DNA of 64,000 bases from Flavobacterium sp. LC2016-13 (GCF_009707955.1 NZ_WMDQ01000007.1:248001-312000), one strand, 5' to 3'. Shown: positions 34,006 through 43,273, numbered from the stretch's first letter. A program made the numbers and translations. The notes: generated by a model from the sequence alone, not told the origin.

Positions 34006-35172
34006 ATGAACAGAAGAAATTTTCTAACCTTAACAGGAACTTTTACAGGCGGATTGCTTGTGCTTCCTGATTTTTTACATGCCTTTGGCTCACAAAATAA
34101 TTTGGTAACAGGCGAACAATGTATTGTATTTGTTCAGCTAAATGGCGGTAATGACGGATTGAATACTTTTATTCCGTATGAAGATCCGTTATATTATGAC
34201 TTGAGAACAAAAATTGCTCTGAATAAAGATGTAGTTGTCGGAAAAAATAAAGGAATGGCTTTTCATCCTTCTTTAAAAGATTTTGCTCAAATGCAGCAAA
34301 ATGGAGATTTAACTGTAATTCAAAATGTTGGATATCCGGAACCAATTCGGTCGCATTTTCGAAGTCAGGAAATTTGGCAAACCGCAACAGACTCAAATAA
34401 ATATATAAACGAAGGCTGGTTAGGGCGTTATTTAGATTTGCAATGCAATGGACATCAGGCAACGGCAGGAATAAATTTGGATTCGATTGATAATTTGGCG
34501 TTAAAAGGATTAGAACCAAATTCAATAACCGTAAAAGATCCAAACCGATTTAAAATAAAATCGGAGAGAGAAGAAAATGTAAAGCTCTCTGATAATCCAC
34601 AATTAGATTTTGTTCGAAAAATCGCTAATTCTGTTACAGAAGGATCAGATGAAATTCAGAAAGCTTTGACGAAATCAAAATCAGAAATTAGTTATCCAAA
34701 AACCGAACTATCCAAAAATCTGGAATGGATTGGCCGATTGATAAAAGGAAATCTGAATTCGAAAGTATACTATACTTCACTCGGAGGATTTGATACACAC
34801 GATAATCAACTTGCGATTCATGAAAGAAAATTGACTGATTTAAATGATGCACTATTTAGCTTTTATCAGGATTTAAAGCAAGCGCAATTACTTCAAAATG
34901 TTACTATTGTTGTGTTTTCTGAATTTGGAAGACGAGTAAAAGACAACGGAAACGGAACGGATCACGGAACAGCTGCGCCCATGTTTGTTATTGGAGGAAA
35001 TAACAAAGGAACAATTTTGGGCAATAATCCAAATTTATCAGATTTAGATAATGGCGATTTAAAATATGAAATAGATTTTAGAAGCGTGTATGCATCATTA
35101 TTACAGCAAAAAATGAATTTCGATTATTCTAAAATAGGAATTAAGAATAAGCCGGTTTCTGGGTTGTTTTAA
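34006..35172 (+). CDS. DUF1501 family protein with Tat-type signal
   Basis: A 388-residue protein. The N-terminus MNRRNFLTLTGTFTGGLLVL has a twin-arginine-type RRNFL motif and a hydrophobic stretch, suggesting export in folded form. The body is the DUF1501 domain, related to sulfatase/alkaline-phosphatase folds: VFVQLNGGNDGLNTFIPY at the N-terminus, SLGGFDTHDNQ, and IVVFSEFGRRVKDNGNGTDH with GTAAP (metal-type residues). It is the partner of the DUF1800 gene upstream. Substrate is unknown. Confidence 0.85.
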   Translation: MNRRNFLTLTGTFTGGLLVLPDFLHAFGSQNNLVTGEQCIVFVQLNGGNDGLNTFIPYEDPLYYDLRTKIALNKDVVVGKNKGMAFHPSLKDFAQMQQNGDLTVIQNVGYPEPIRSHFRSQEIWQTATDSNKYINEGWLGRYLDLQCNGHQATAGINLDSIDNLALKGLEPNSITVKDPNRFKIKSEREENVKLSDNPQLDFVRKIANSVTEGSDEIQKALTKSKSEISYPKTELSKNLEWIGRLIKGNLNSKVYYTSLGGFDTHDNQLAIHERKLTDLNDALFSFYQDLKQAQLLQNVTIVVFSEFGRRVKDNGNGTDHGTAAPMFVIGGNNKGTILGNNPNLSDLDNGDLKYEIDFRSVYASLLQQKMNFDYSKIGIKNKPVSGLF

Positions 35173-35178
35173 ATAGTT

Positions 35179-35276
35179 TGCCACGAATTTCACCAATTTG
35201 TAGATGTTAATAACGAACTTGAGAATCGAATTTTTGAATTCATAATAATTTGTGCTAATTCGTGAAATTCGTGGCA
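35179..35276. repeat. TTTGCCACGAATT-type inverted repeat
   Basis: The left arm 35179-35200 (TGCCACGAATTTCACCAATT) and right arm 35255-35276 are inverted copies with about two mismatches. A related element is at 58282-58366. The rest of the 475-base gap holds the pheA leader region. Confidence 0.7.
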
Positions 35277-35499
35277 GAAAAATAAAAAATCTCAATTCCA
35301 AAAACGTCAGGATAGCAACTAAGTAACTTAGAACCTTTTCTGAAAAACAAATTTTAAGCTACATTTTTTATAATATCATACAAAACTGAGGGAATTTGTT
35401 AAGAAATCCCTTTTTGTTTCATAAAATGCAATATTTTTTTTGGTGAGGTGAAAATAATTTATACATTCGCAGAGAATTTATTGAAAAACACAAAACAAA

Positions 35500-35580
35500 A
35501 TGTCTAATAACCGTTTTTATTTTAGCAACTCTTTTTATTTCTTCTTTAGTAGAAGTGAGGATTGTGCTATGGTTATTTGA
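35500..35580 (+). CDS. Phe/Tyr-rich leader peptide of the pheA operon
   Basis: A 26-codon frame, ATG at 35500 and TGA at 35578: MSNNRFYFSNSFYFFFSRSE, then DCAMVI. Six Phe and two Tyr codons fall in the 11 codons 6-16. It lies just before a terminator hairpin and prephenate dehydratase, the classical arrangement of an attenuation leader sensing charged tRNA-Phe (and perhaps tRNA-Tyr). A promoter-like TACATTCG lies about 30 bases upstream. It is too short for automatic gene finding. Translation is inferred. Confidence 0.8.
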   Translation: MSNNRFYFSNSFYFFFSRSEDCAMVI

Positions 35581-35618
35581 GAAAATTAAAAAGACAAATA
35601 AAACTAATATACAATCCT
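35558..35618 (+). promoter_or_regulatory. Antiterminator pairing of the pheA attenuator
   Basis: AGGATTGT (35558-35565, leader codons 20-22) is the exact complement of ACAATCCT (35611-35618), which overlaps the 5' arm of the terminator. The two structures exclude each other. A ribosome stalled at the Phe codons leaves 35558-35565 free, giving read-through; one reaching the stop codon covers it and the terminator forms. Confidence 0.65.
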
Positions 35619-35641
35619 GATGAAAATCAGGATTTTTTTTT
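35614..35641 (+). terminator. Attenuator terminator before pheA
   Basis: A perfect 8-bp stem ATCCTGAT (35614-35621) with ATCAGGAT (35626-35633), loop GAAA, then a run of eight T residues. It lies seven bases before the pheA start, so it can only regulate pheA, not end another gene. Confidence 0.85.
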
Positions 35642-35647
35642 GAATAT

Positions 35648-36487
35648 ATGACAACTAAAATTGCAATACAAGGTATAAAAGGTTCTTTTCATCATCAGGT
35701 AGTGAAAGAGTATTTCTCTGAAAATGTGGAAATTGATGAATGTTTGTCTTTTGAAGAATTAATTGACAGCCTGCTTTCAGGAAAAACAGATCAGGCAGTT
35801 ATGGCAATTGAAAATTCGATTGCAGGACCAATTATTCCGAATTATGCTTTGATTGACAAAAATAATTTACACATAATTGGAGAGCATTATTTGAATATTA
35901 GTCAAAATTTAATGACGTTGAAAGGTCAGAAAATTGAAGATATAAAAGAAGTTCACTCACACCCAATGGCAATTTTACAATGTATGGATTTCTTAAAACA
36001 ATATCCGAACATTAAGTTGGTTGAAGACAAAGATACCGCTGAAACTGCAAGAAGAATTCAGGAAAAACAATTAACCGGAATTGCGGCAATTGCAAGCAAA
36101 ACGGCTTCTGAAATGTATGATCTTGATATTATTGCACCGGAAATTCAAACGATCAAAAATAATATGACTCGTTTTGTGATTATCAAAAAGCAAAATTCAT
36201 TTTTGCCTGAAAGTGAAATCAACAGAGCATCAATCAAATTTGAATTAGATCACAAAAGAGGAAGCTTAGCAGCGGTTTTGAATGTGATGAGTGATTGTAA
36301 ATTGAATTTAACAAAGATTCAATCGCTTCCAAAAATTGAAACACCCTGGAAGTATTCATTTTTCGTAGATGTAACATTCGAAAAATATGAAGATTTTGCA
36401 AAAGCTAAATCGTTATTAAATATAATGGCAGAGTATTTCAAAGTATTAGGAGAATATAAAAACACAAAACCACTTAGTGAGTCATAA
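35648..36487 (+). CDS. pheA: Prephenate dehydratase
   Basis: A 279-residue enzyme converting prephenate to phenylpyruvate. The catalytic domain starts KIAIQGIKGSFHHQVVKEYF and has MAIENSIAGPI and the essential NNMTRFVII (Thr-Arg-Phe). An ACT domain follows (about 197-275: DHKRGSLAAVLNVMSDCKLN, then LTKIQSLPK), which normally binds phenylalanine for feedback inhibition; the ESRP-type motif is read here as IQSLPK. No chorismate mutase is fused; that activity is at the end of the operon. First gene of the operon, under the Phe attenuator. Confidence 0.94.
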   Translation: MTTKIAIQGIKGSFHHQVVKEYFSENVEIDECLSFEELIDSLLSGKTDQAVMAIENSIAGPIIPNYALIDKNNLHIIGEHYLNISQNLMTLKGQKIEDIKEVHSHPMAILQCMDFLKQYPNIKLVEDKDTAETARRIQEKQLTGIAAIASKTASEMYDLDIIAPEIQTIKNNMTRFVIIKKQNSFLPESEINRASIKFELDHKRGSLAAVLNVMSDCKLNLTKIQSLPKIETPWKYSFFVDVTFEKYEDFAKAKSLLNIMAEYFKVLGEYKNTKPLSES

Positions 36488-36508
36488 AGTTGGAAAGTCG
36501 AAAGTCTT

Positions 36509-36529
36509 AAAGTCCAAAAAAGCAGAAAG
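36509..36529. repeat. Short dispersed repeat AAAGTC(C)AAAAAAGCAGAAAG
   Basis: This 21-base stretch in the pheA-aminotransferase gap recurs, inverted and one base shorter, at 44451-44470 before dtd. Confidence 0.45.
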
Positions 36530-36590
36530 CAAATTAAAAAGTTTAAAAGAGTCTAAAGCCTAAAGCTTACGGCCTAAAACAATAAAAAAA

Positions 36591-37736
36591 ATGATTACAA
36601 CAGCAAAAAGATTAGATACAGTTGAAGAGTACTACTTCTCATCAAAATTGAGAGAAGTTCGTCAGCTGCAGTCTGAAGGAAAATCGATCATCAATATGGG
36701 AATCGGAAGCCCTGATTTGAGTCCGTCAAAAGCAGTAATTGAAGCGGTTGCCGCAGCAATTCAAGACGAAAACGGGCATGGTTATCAAAGCTATCAGGGA
36801 TTACCGGAATTGAGAAAAGGGATGGCAGATTTTTATCAGAATCAGTTTGGTGTTGAGTTGAATCCGAATAATGAGATTTTACCTTTAATGGGTTCAAAAG
36901 AAGGAATTATGCACATTTCGTTAGCCTTTTTGAATGAAGGTGATCACGTCTTGATTCCGAATCCGGGTTATCCAACGTATACTTCGGTAACCAATTTGGT
37001 TGGAGCAGTTCCGGTTTATTATGATTTAAAAGAAGCAAATGCCTGGGAACCGGATTTTGAAGCTCTTGAAAAATTAGAGCTGGAGAAAGTAAAAATTATG
37101 TGGCTGGGATATCCTCACATGCCAACAGGAGCGAGAGGAAGTTTAGCGTTATTTGAAAAATTGGTTGCTTTTGCTAAAAAACACAATATATTATTGATCA
37201 ACGACAATCCGTATAGTTTTGTTTTGAATGATAATCCGATGAGTTTATTGCAGGTTGAAGGCGCAAAAGATGTGGCTTTAGAATTGAATTCATTAAGTAA
37301 AACGTTCAATATGGCCGGCTGGAGAGTAGGAATGGTTTTAGGAAATCCTGAAATTATCGACGCAGTCCTAAAAGTAAAAAGCAATATGGACAGCGGAATG
37401 TTCTACGGAATTCAGAAAGGTGCAATCGCTGCTTTAAATTGTGATAAATCATGGTTCGAAGATCAAAACAAAATTTACAGACGCCGTAGAGAATTAACAG
37501 AAAAACTGGCAGAAAAATTAGGCTGCAAAGTTTATAAAGAAGGAGTTGGGCTTTTTGTCTGGGCAAAACTTCCGGAAGGAATCGAATCTGCAGAGAAGTT
37601 CATTGACGAAATATTATACGAGAAACATATTTTCATAACGCCGGGAACAATCTTCGGAAGTAATGGTGAAGGTTATATCAGATTCTCATTGTGTGTAAAA
37701 GAGGAAAAAGTACAAGAAGCGATAGATAGATTTTAA
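36591..37736 (+). CDS. PLP aminotransferase of aromatic operon (class I/II)
   Basis: A 381-residue fold-type I aminotransferase. The PLP lysine lies in ELNSLSKTFNMAGWRVGMVL. Other family marks are NMGIGSPDLSPSKAVI, GYQSYQGLPELRKGMADFY, PNPGYPTYTS and the C-terminal arginine in GYIRFSLCV. It lies between prephenate dehydratase and prephenate dehydrogenase, so it very probably transaminates phenylpyruvate and 4-hydroxyphenylpyruvate (or prephenate) to make Phe and Tyr. Sequence alone cannot fix the substrate. Confidence 0.88.
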   Translation: MITTAKRLDTVEEYYFSSKLREVRQLQSEGKSIINMGIGSPDLSPSKAVIEAVAAAIQDENGHGYQSYQGLPELRKGMADFYQNQFGVELNPNNEILPLMGSKEGIMHISLAFLNEGDHVLIPNPGYPTYTSVTNLVGAVPVYYDLKEANAWEPDFEALEKLELEKVKIMWLGYPHMPTGARGSLALFEKLVAFAKKHNILLINDNPYSFVLNDNPMSLLQVEGAKDVALELNSLSKTFNMAGWRVGMVLGNPEIIDAVLKVKSNMDSGMFYGIQKGAIAALNCDKSWFEDQNKIYRRRRELTEKLAEKLGCKVYKEGVGLFVWAKLPEGIESAEKFIDEILYEKHIFITPGTIFGSNGEGYIRFSLCVKEEKVQEAIDRF

Positions 37737-37791
37737 GTATTAAGATTTTAGAAGCAAGACATTAGATTTTAGAATGTAGATTTTGAAGATT

Positions 37792-37815
37792 CTCAGGCTG
37801 AGCGAAGTCGAAGCC
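37792..37815. repeat. CTGAGCGAAGTCGAAG repeat
   Basis: CTCAGGCTGAGCGAAGTCGA onward matches a GC-richer repeat I have seen between genes in many unrelated genomes. It lies in the gap before tyrA. Confidence 0.5.
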
Positions 37816-37882
37816 CATCGCAGTTAGAATTTGGAATTTTAAAAATTGAAGTTTGAAACCTTTGCTTCAAATAAAAAAGAAT

Positions 37883-38743
37883 ATGAAAGTATACGTAATA
37901 GGAATAGGATTAATAGGTGGTTCGATGGTGTTAGACATCAAAGAAAAACATCCGAACGCAACTGTTTTTGGAATTGACAATAACGAAAAGCATTTGCAGG
38001 AAGCAATTGATTTAGGTGTTGTCGATCATGCAGGAAGTTTTGAAGATTTAGCTGAAGCCGATTTTGTAATTGTTTCGGTTCCGGTGGATGTTGCACTAAC
38101 AGTTTTGCCTAAAGTTCTTGATTTGGTTGGAGACAAAACAATTGTTTTTGAAGTAGGGTCGACGAAAAAACCAATTTGCGAAGCGGTGGCAAGTCATCCA
38201 AAAAGAAGAAACTTTATCGCAACGCATCCAATTGCAGGAACGGAGTTTTCAGGACCTTCAGCAGCGATAAAAGGATTGTTTCAGGGAAAAACGAATATTA
38301 TTTGTGAGGTGGAAAAAACCACTTTTAAATTGCAGGAAAAGGCGTTAAAGCTTTTCGCAGAAATAGGAATGAGGATTCGATATATGGACCCGATTTCGCA
38401 CGACAAACACATTGCTTACGTTTCGCATTTGTCGCACATAAGTTCATTTATGCTAGGTAAAACGGTAATGAATAAAGAAAAAGACGAACAGGATATTTTT
38501 GATATGGCGGGAAGTGGATTTGAAAGTACAGTTCGTTTGGCAAAAAGTTCGCCGGCAATGTGGACACCAATTTTTAAGCAGAACAAAGAACATGTTATTG
38601 AAACATTAGAAGAATATATTTCAAACCTGAGTCGGTTTAGAGATTTGTTAAAAGAAGAAGATTACAATGCCATTTTTGAAGAAATGGAAAGCACAAATAA
38701 AATAAAAGAAATACTAAACGGATTAACAACAACTAAAAAGTAA
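37883..38743 (+). CDS. tyrA: Prephenate dehydrogenase
   Basis: A 286-residue NAD(P)-dependent enzyme, prephenate to 4-hydroxyphenylpyruvate for tyrosine. The N-terminal Rossmann loop is VIGIGLIGGSMVLDI. Catalytic-region motifs are FEVGSTKKPI, FIATHPIAGTEFSGPSAA and HDKHIAYVSHLSHISSFML. I start at MKVYVIGIG; ten codons in frame upstream are unlikely. No ACT or chorismate mutase domain is fused. Third gene of the aromatic operon, 12 bases before the DAHP synthase gene. Confidence 0.93.
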   Translation: MKVYVIGIGLIGGSMVLDIKEKHPNATVFGIDNNEKHLQEAIDLGVVDHAGSFEDLAEADFVIVSVPVDVALTVLPKVLDLVGDKTIVFEVGSTKKPICEAVASHPKRRNFIATHPIAGTEFSGPSAAIKGLFQGKTNIICEVEKTTFKLQEKALKLFAEIGMRIRYMDPISHDKHIAYVSHLSHISSFMLGKTVMNKEKDEQDIFDMAGSGFESTVRLAKSSPAMWTPIFKQNKEHVIETLEEYISNLSRFRDLLKEEDYNAIFEEMESTNKIKEILNGLTTTKK

Positions 38744-38755
38744 ATTAGAATTAAG

Positions 38756-39838
38756 ATGGAAAATAAGAAAGAAATGAGAAAGTGGTTAGAAGATTTCAAT
38801 TTAAATCACCCACTTGTGATAGCTGGACCATGTAGTGCAGAAACAGAAGATCAAGTATTGAAAATTGCTCACGAATTGAAAGATTCAAAAGTTAGTGTAT
38901 TCAGAGCTGGAATCTGGAAACCAAGAACGCGTCCGGGAGGATTTGAAGGTGTTGGAGAAATTGGATTAAAATGGTTGCAAAAAGCTAAAAAAGAAACTGG
39001 TTTATTAATGGGAACTGAAGTTGCAACTGCGGCTCACTGTAAACTAGCTTTAGAACATGATATCGACGTTTTATGGGTTGGTGCACGTACAACTGCAAAC
39101 CCTTTTGCTGTTCAGGAAATTGCTGATACTTTAAAAGGAACTGATAAAATCGTTTTGGTTAAAAACCCTGTAAACCCGGATTTAGCTTTATGGTTAGGTG
39201 GTGTTGAGCGTTTACACATGGCTGGAATCGAGAAATTAGGAGTTATTCACAGAGGTTTTTCTACTTACGAGAAAACTAAATACAGAAACATTCCAGAATG
39301 GCAAATTGCTATCGAATTACAAAATAAATTCCCTGATTTACCATTAATCATCGATCCATCTCACATTACCGGAGATCGTAAAATGATTTTTGAAGTAACG
39401 CAAGAGGCTTTAGATTTGAACTACGATGGTATGATTATCGAAACGCACTACGATCCGGACAACGCTTGGTCTGATGCTGCTCAACAAGTTACTCCAGACG
39501 CTTTGAAACAAATCATTAAAGATTTGACGATTAGAAAAACAGATGATACTACAGATGAGTACAGTTCAAAAATGACAAAACTAAGAGCTAACATCGATGT
39601 TCTTGATGCTAACTTATTAGAATTGTTAGGAAAACGTATGAAAGTGGCTGACGAAATTGGTCAGGTGAAAAAAGATGCAAACGTTGCGATTCTACAAAAC
39701 AATCGTTGGAATGAAATCTTAGGGAAAATGATTCTTGAAGGTGAGAAAAAAGGTCTTACTGAAGAGTTTGTTTTAAGAATGTTTAAAGCAATTCACCAGG
39801 AAAGTATTGGTCACCAAGAGAAAATTTTCAACGCATAA
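38756..39838 (+). CDS. Bifunctional DAHP synthase / chorismate mutase
   Basis: A 360-residue fusion. The N-terminal domain (about 1-255) is a type I-beta (KDO8P-like) 3-deoxy-arabino-heptulosonate-7-phosphate synthase: VIAGPCSAETEDQVLKIA, RAGIWKPRTRPGGFEGVG, VGARTTANPFAVQ and IDPSHITGDRKM. The C-terminal domain (about 265-360) is an AroQ-type chorismate mutase (ANLLELLGKRMKVADEIGQV with VKKDANVAI). It makes both the first committed step of the shikimate pathway and prephenate. Last gene of the operon; this layout is typical of Bacteroidota. Confidence 0.94.
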   Translation: MENKKEMRKWLEDFNLNHPLVIAGPCSAETEDQVLKIAHELKDSKVSVFRAGIWKPRTRPGGFEGVGEIGLKWLQKAKKETGLLMGTEVATAAHCKLALEHDIDVLWVGARTTANPFAVQEIADTLKGTDKIVLVKNPVNPDLALWLGGVERLHMAGIEKLGVIHRGFSTYEKTKYRNIPEWQIAIELQNKFPDLPLIIDPSHITGDRKMIFEVTQEALDLNYDGMIIETHYDPDNAWSDAAQQVTPDALKQIIKDLTIRKTDDTTDEYSSKMTKLRANIDVLDANLLELLGKRMKVADEIGQVKKDANVAILQNNRWNEILGKMILEGEKKGLTEEFVLRMFKAIHQESIGHQEKIFNA

Positions 39839-39847
39839 TTGAATTTT

Positions 39848-39934
39848 AAACCATATAAGTTATATAAGTGGTATAAGTTTTATTTGATTTTTACAAATGC
39901 ATAACTTAAGTTTTCTTATATCACTTATATGGTG
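39848..39934. repeat. Palindromic repeat (ACCATATAAG family)
   Basis: Left arm ACCATATAAGTTATATAAG (39850-39868) and right arm ending ATATGGT (39933) are inverted copies with one mismatch over about 19 bases and a longer, diverged centre. It sits just after the aromatic operon and before its terminator. Confidence 0.75.
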
Positions 39935-39943
39935 AAATTTTTT

Positions 39944-39980
39944 AAATCTCCACTGCTACAAGGCTTTGGAGATTTTTTTT
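39944..39980 (+). terminator. Terminator of the aromatic operon
   Basis: A 9-bp stem AAATCTCCA (39944-39952) with TGGAGATTT (39967-39975) and a run of T residues. Confidence 0.8.
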
Positions 39981-40057
39981 GAAATTAATTCAACTTGTTC
40001 CCAACCTTTTTATGTTTTTTGTGCTCTATATCAATATACAACCTTAACTTTCGTGTT

Positions 40058-43000
40058 ATGAAATCAAAAACCGATGTTTCTATGCCAAAAATCTTTCAGG
40101 TCAACTTGAAATTTTTATTTTACGTTTTATTGTTTTTAGGAGCAAAAACCTTTGCACAAAGTCCGGAATTAAATATTAAAGGAGACGATGCTGAAAAAGT
40201 CAGAATGAGTCAGCTTATTGTTAGTGTAAAAGTAGTGGGCAATATTGCTTACACCACTGCCGAAATGCATTTCTTTAATTCAGGTACTCGCCAGATGGAA
40301 GCAGAACTTATTTTTCCGTTACCGGAAAATGTTTCGGTTTCGAGATATGCAATTGATATAAACGGAAAAATGCGAGAAGCTGTTCCTGTAAATAAAAATA
40401 AAGGGAAACAGGTTTTTGAAGCTGTAGAACATCGTCGTGTCGATCCGGGATTATTGGAGAAAGTAGATGGAAATAATTTCAGAACCAGGATTTATCCTTT
40501 AATGCCAAACGGAGAACGAATTGTAATTATTGGTTACGAAGAAGAACTTATGGCTTCTGATAAAAACAATCTTGCGTATCAATTGGTGAGTCGTTTTCCG
40601 AAAAAACTCGATAAGTTTTCAGTGAAGATTTCTGTTGTTGGAGTTTCAACTTCTCCAAAAATTACCGAAAAATCATCTAGAATTTCTTTCTCAAAATGGA
40701 ACCAGTCTTTTGAAGCTTCTTTCGAAAAAGAAAATTATCAGCCGGATGAAAAATTAGTTTTTGAAGTTCCGATACAAAATAATGTACCAAGTGTTTTGAC
40801 TCAGGATGCAGGTGGTCAGTATTATTTTTATGGAAATGTTTTTATTGAAGGCAATACTAAATCGAGAAAAATCCCTTCTTCAATTGGTTTAATCTGGGAT
40901 AATTCTTTGAGCTGTCAAACGCGTGACCTTAAAAAAGAATTAGATTTGTTAGAAGCTTATTTTCAAAAGATAAAAAATACAAAAGTGACTTTGTACTTTT
41001 TAAATTACACTTTTGAAAAGCAAAAAGAGTTTGTTATTTCTAATGGAAATTGGAGTGACTTAAAAGCGGTTTTAGAAAACACAAAATACGATGGAGGAAC
41101 ACGTTATTCGCAGTTAAATTTTGCAAATCACGATCAGTATTTGTTTTCTACAGACGGATTATCATCATTGAGTGAAAATTCATTTCCAAAAACTAAAAAA
41201 GCTGTGTTTACCATTTCGTCTTCTGTGTCGGCTGACTTTGCTTTTTTAAATTATTCATCTTCACAAACGGGAGGGAATTTCATCAATCTAAATCAATTGA
41301 GCACCGAAAATGCTTTGGATAAATTGATTAATACAAACCTGAAATTTTTAGGAATAAAAGAAAATCTTTTAATTACTGATTTGTTTCCGATGGAAGGAAC
41401 TTCGGTTTCAGGAAATTTTAGTTTTTCAGGAATATCATTAAATCCGAAAAATGAAATTACGTTGTTGTTTGGTAACGGAGATGATGCTGTTTTGGAAAGA
41501 AAAATAACTTTTGATGCTGCAAATCAAAATGCAAGTGAAGTTAATATTGAAAAACTTTGGGCGCAGAAAAAAATCGCAAATCTTGAATTGCAATATGACA
41601 AAAACGCGGAAGAAATTGAAACTGTAGGAAAGAAATACGGAATTATTACCAAAAATACTTCCTTAATTGTTCTGGAGAATCTTCAGGATTATATCATGTA
41701 TGATATTATTCCTCCTGCAGAATTACGCGCAGAATTTGACAGAATTAAAAAACAGGAACAAGACAGTCGTCTGGCAAAACAAAATAGTAACTGGGAAAAT
41801 GTAGAGGGTTATTTTACAGCATTAAATTATTGGTGGAAACTTGATACAAAATATGTAGCGCCAAAAGTTTTGCCAAAGTCAAAGAAAAAGAGAGGTTCGG
41901 GAACAATAAATGGTGATCCTGATGCTGTTTTGACAGTTGATGAGCCTATTGGAGCAGGACCAGCAAGTGAAGTAATAGAAGAAGATAATGCCGTATATAA
42001 TACAGCAGCCATATCTGCAATGAAATTGGAGACTGTAGAAAATCAAGGCAAAAAAGAGAAATCGTATCGACCTGCAAAAAATATTGCTCCAGGATTAACC
42101 AATACTATAAAGCAACCTGTTGTTAAACGAGAAGAAATCAAAACGGAACAAGAAGACGATTATAGTACAGCTATTGTGAGAGGGTATTTGTCTGATAGTA
42201 AAAACAAGGAACTTTTAATAATTGTTGATGGACAAATTTTTGATGGAACACTCGAAGATGTAGTAAATGCAAATATGCTTTCGGTTGACAAAATTACAGA
42301 TTCTTCTGTTACCTCTATTTATGGCAGTGGAGCTGCAAATGGAGTAATTAGTATCACGACAAAAAATCCGAATAAGTTCAAAGTATGGAATCCAGACAGA
42401 TTGTACTTAAAGGCACTAGCATTGGCACCAAAAGAAAAACAATACGATTTGTATTTAGAATTAAGAAAAGCACAGGAAAGAAACCCGAGTTTTTATTTTG
42501 ATGTTGCGCACTTTTTCTACAATCAGGGCGATGTGAAAAAAGCATTGCAGATTATCAGTAATATTGCCGATTTAGGATTAGAAAATCATCAGCTTTACAA
42601 AACATTGACTTATACTTTACGTCAATGGCAGGATTTTGATGATGCTGTATTTACAGCAAAACAAGTCGTAAAATGGAGATCGCATGAGCCACAGAGTTTA
42701 CGCGATTATGCATTGACTCTCGAAGATGCTGGAAAATATCAGGAATCTTTTGATGAACTGATTAAAGCGCTGGAAGTTAATTATTATGGCGAAATGCGCG
42801 ACCATTATGAGGGAGTTGAAGATATTATTCTAATGGATTTGAATCGAATGATTATAGAACATTCAGGATTGAAAACCGAAAAATTAGACAAAAAATATCT
42901 TGACAAAATGCCGGTCGATATTAGAATAATCATGAACTGGAACCAGATGGATGTAGATTTAGATCTTCATATCATTGAACCAAATGGAGAAGAATGTTAT

Positions 43001-43273
43001 TACGGACATAAAGATACACAAGCAGGTGCAAGATTTTCAAAAGATTTCACACGAGGTTATGGTCCTGAACAATATTTAATTCGAAATGCAATCAAAGGGA
43101 AATATAAAATTAAGACCAATTATTTTGGTGAAACTCAACTTACAGAAAATGGCCCAGCTACAATTATGGTTGAAATTTATATAACTAAGGAAGGAAAAAC
43201 GTCTAAAACTTTAAAAACAATTCAGTTAGGAAAAATCAAAGAAAATGATATTTTAGGCGAAATTATTTGGTAA
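40058..43273 (+). CDS. VIT / vWA / plug-like / DUF2135 surface protein
   Basis: A 1071-residue exported protein. After a signal peptide (ending TFAQ) comes a VIT domain (TAEMHFFNSGTRQMEAELIF to RIVIIGYEEEL). A vWA-like domain follows with a DxSxS metal site (WDNSLSC), Thr in YDGGTRYSQL and Asp in FSTDGLSSL. Near residues 715-770 is a segment like a TonB plug core (LLIIVDGQIFDGTLEDVVNA, then SVTSIYGSGAANGVISITTK). TPR-like helices follow, then a DUF2135 domain (about 955-1071: MNWNQMDVDLDLHIIEPNGE). I start at MKSKTD. VIT/vWA proteins often act in adhesion or metal-dependent binding; the plug-like insert is unusual. Confidence 0.85.
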   Translation: MKSKTDVSMPKIFQVNLKFLFYVLLFLGAKTFAQSPELNIKGDDAEKVRMSQLIVSVKVVGNIAYTTAEMHFFNSGTRQMEAELIFPLPENVSVSRYAIDINGKMREAVPVNKNKGKQVFEAVEHRRVDPGLLEKVDGNNFRTRIYPLMPNGERIVIIGYEEELMASDKNNLAYQLVSRFPKKLDKFSVKISVVGVSTSPKITEKSSRISFSKWNQSFEASFEKENYQPDEKLVFEVPIQNNVPSVLTQDAGGQYYFYGNVFIEGNTKSRKIPSSIGLIWDNSLSCQTRDLKKELDLLEAYFQKIKNTKVTLYFLNYTFEKQKEFVISNGNWSDLKAVLENTKYDGGTRYSQLNFANHDQYLFSTDGLSSLSENSFPKTKKAVFTISSSVSADFAFLNYSSSQTGGNFINLNQLSTENALDKLINTNLKFLGIKENLLITDLFPMEGTSVSGNFSFSGISLNPKNEITLLFGNGDDAVLERKITFDAANQNASEVNIEKLWAQKKIANLELQYDKNAEEIETVGKKYGIITKNTSLIVLENLQDYIMYDIIPPAELRAEFDRIKKQEQDSRLAKQNSNWENVEGYFTALNYWWKLDTKYVAPKVLPKSKKKRGSGTINGDPDAVLTVDEPIGAGPASEVIEEDNAVYNTAAISAMKLETVENQGKKEKSYRPAKNIAPGLTNTIKQPVVKREEIKTEQEDDYSTAIVRGYLSDSKNKELLIIVDGQIFDGTLEDVVNANMLSVDKITDSSVTSIYGSGAANGVISITTKNPNKFKVWNPDRLYLKALALAPKEKQYDLYLELRKAQERNPSFYFDVAHFFYNQGDVKKALQIISNIADLGLENHQLYKTLTYTLRQWQDFDDAVFTAKQVVKWRSHEPQSLRDYALTLEDAGKYQESFDELIKALEVNYYGEMRDHYEGVEDIILMDLNRMIIEHSGLKTEKLDKKYLDKMPVDIRIIMNWNQMDVDLDLHIIEPNGEECYYGHKDTQAGARFSKDFTRGYGPEQYLIRNAIKGKYKIKTNYFGETQLTENGPATIMVEIYITKEGKTSKTLKTIQLGKIKENDILGEIIW

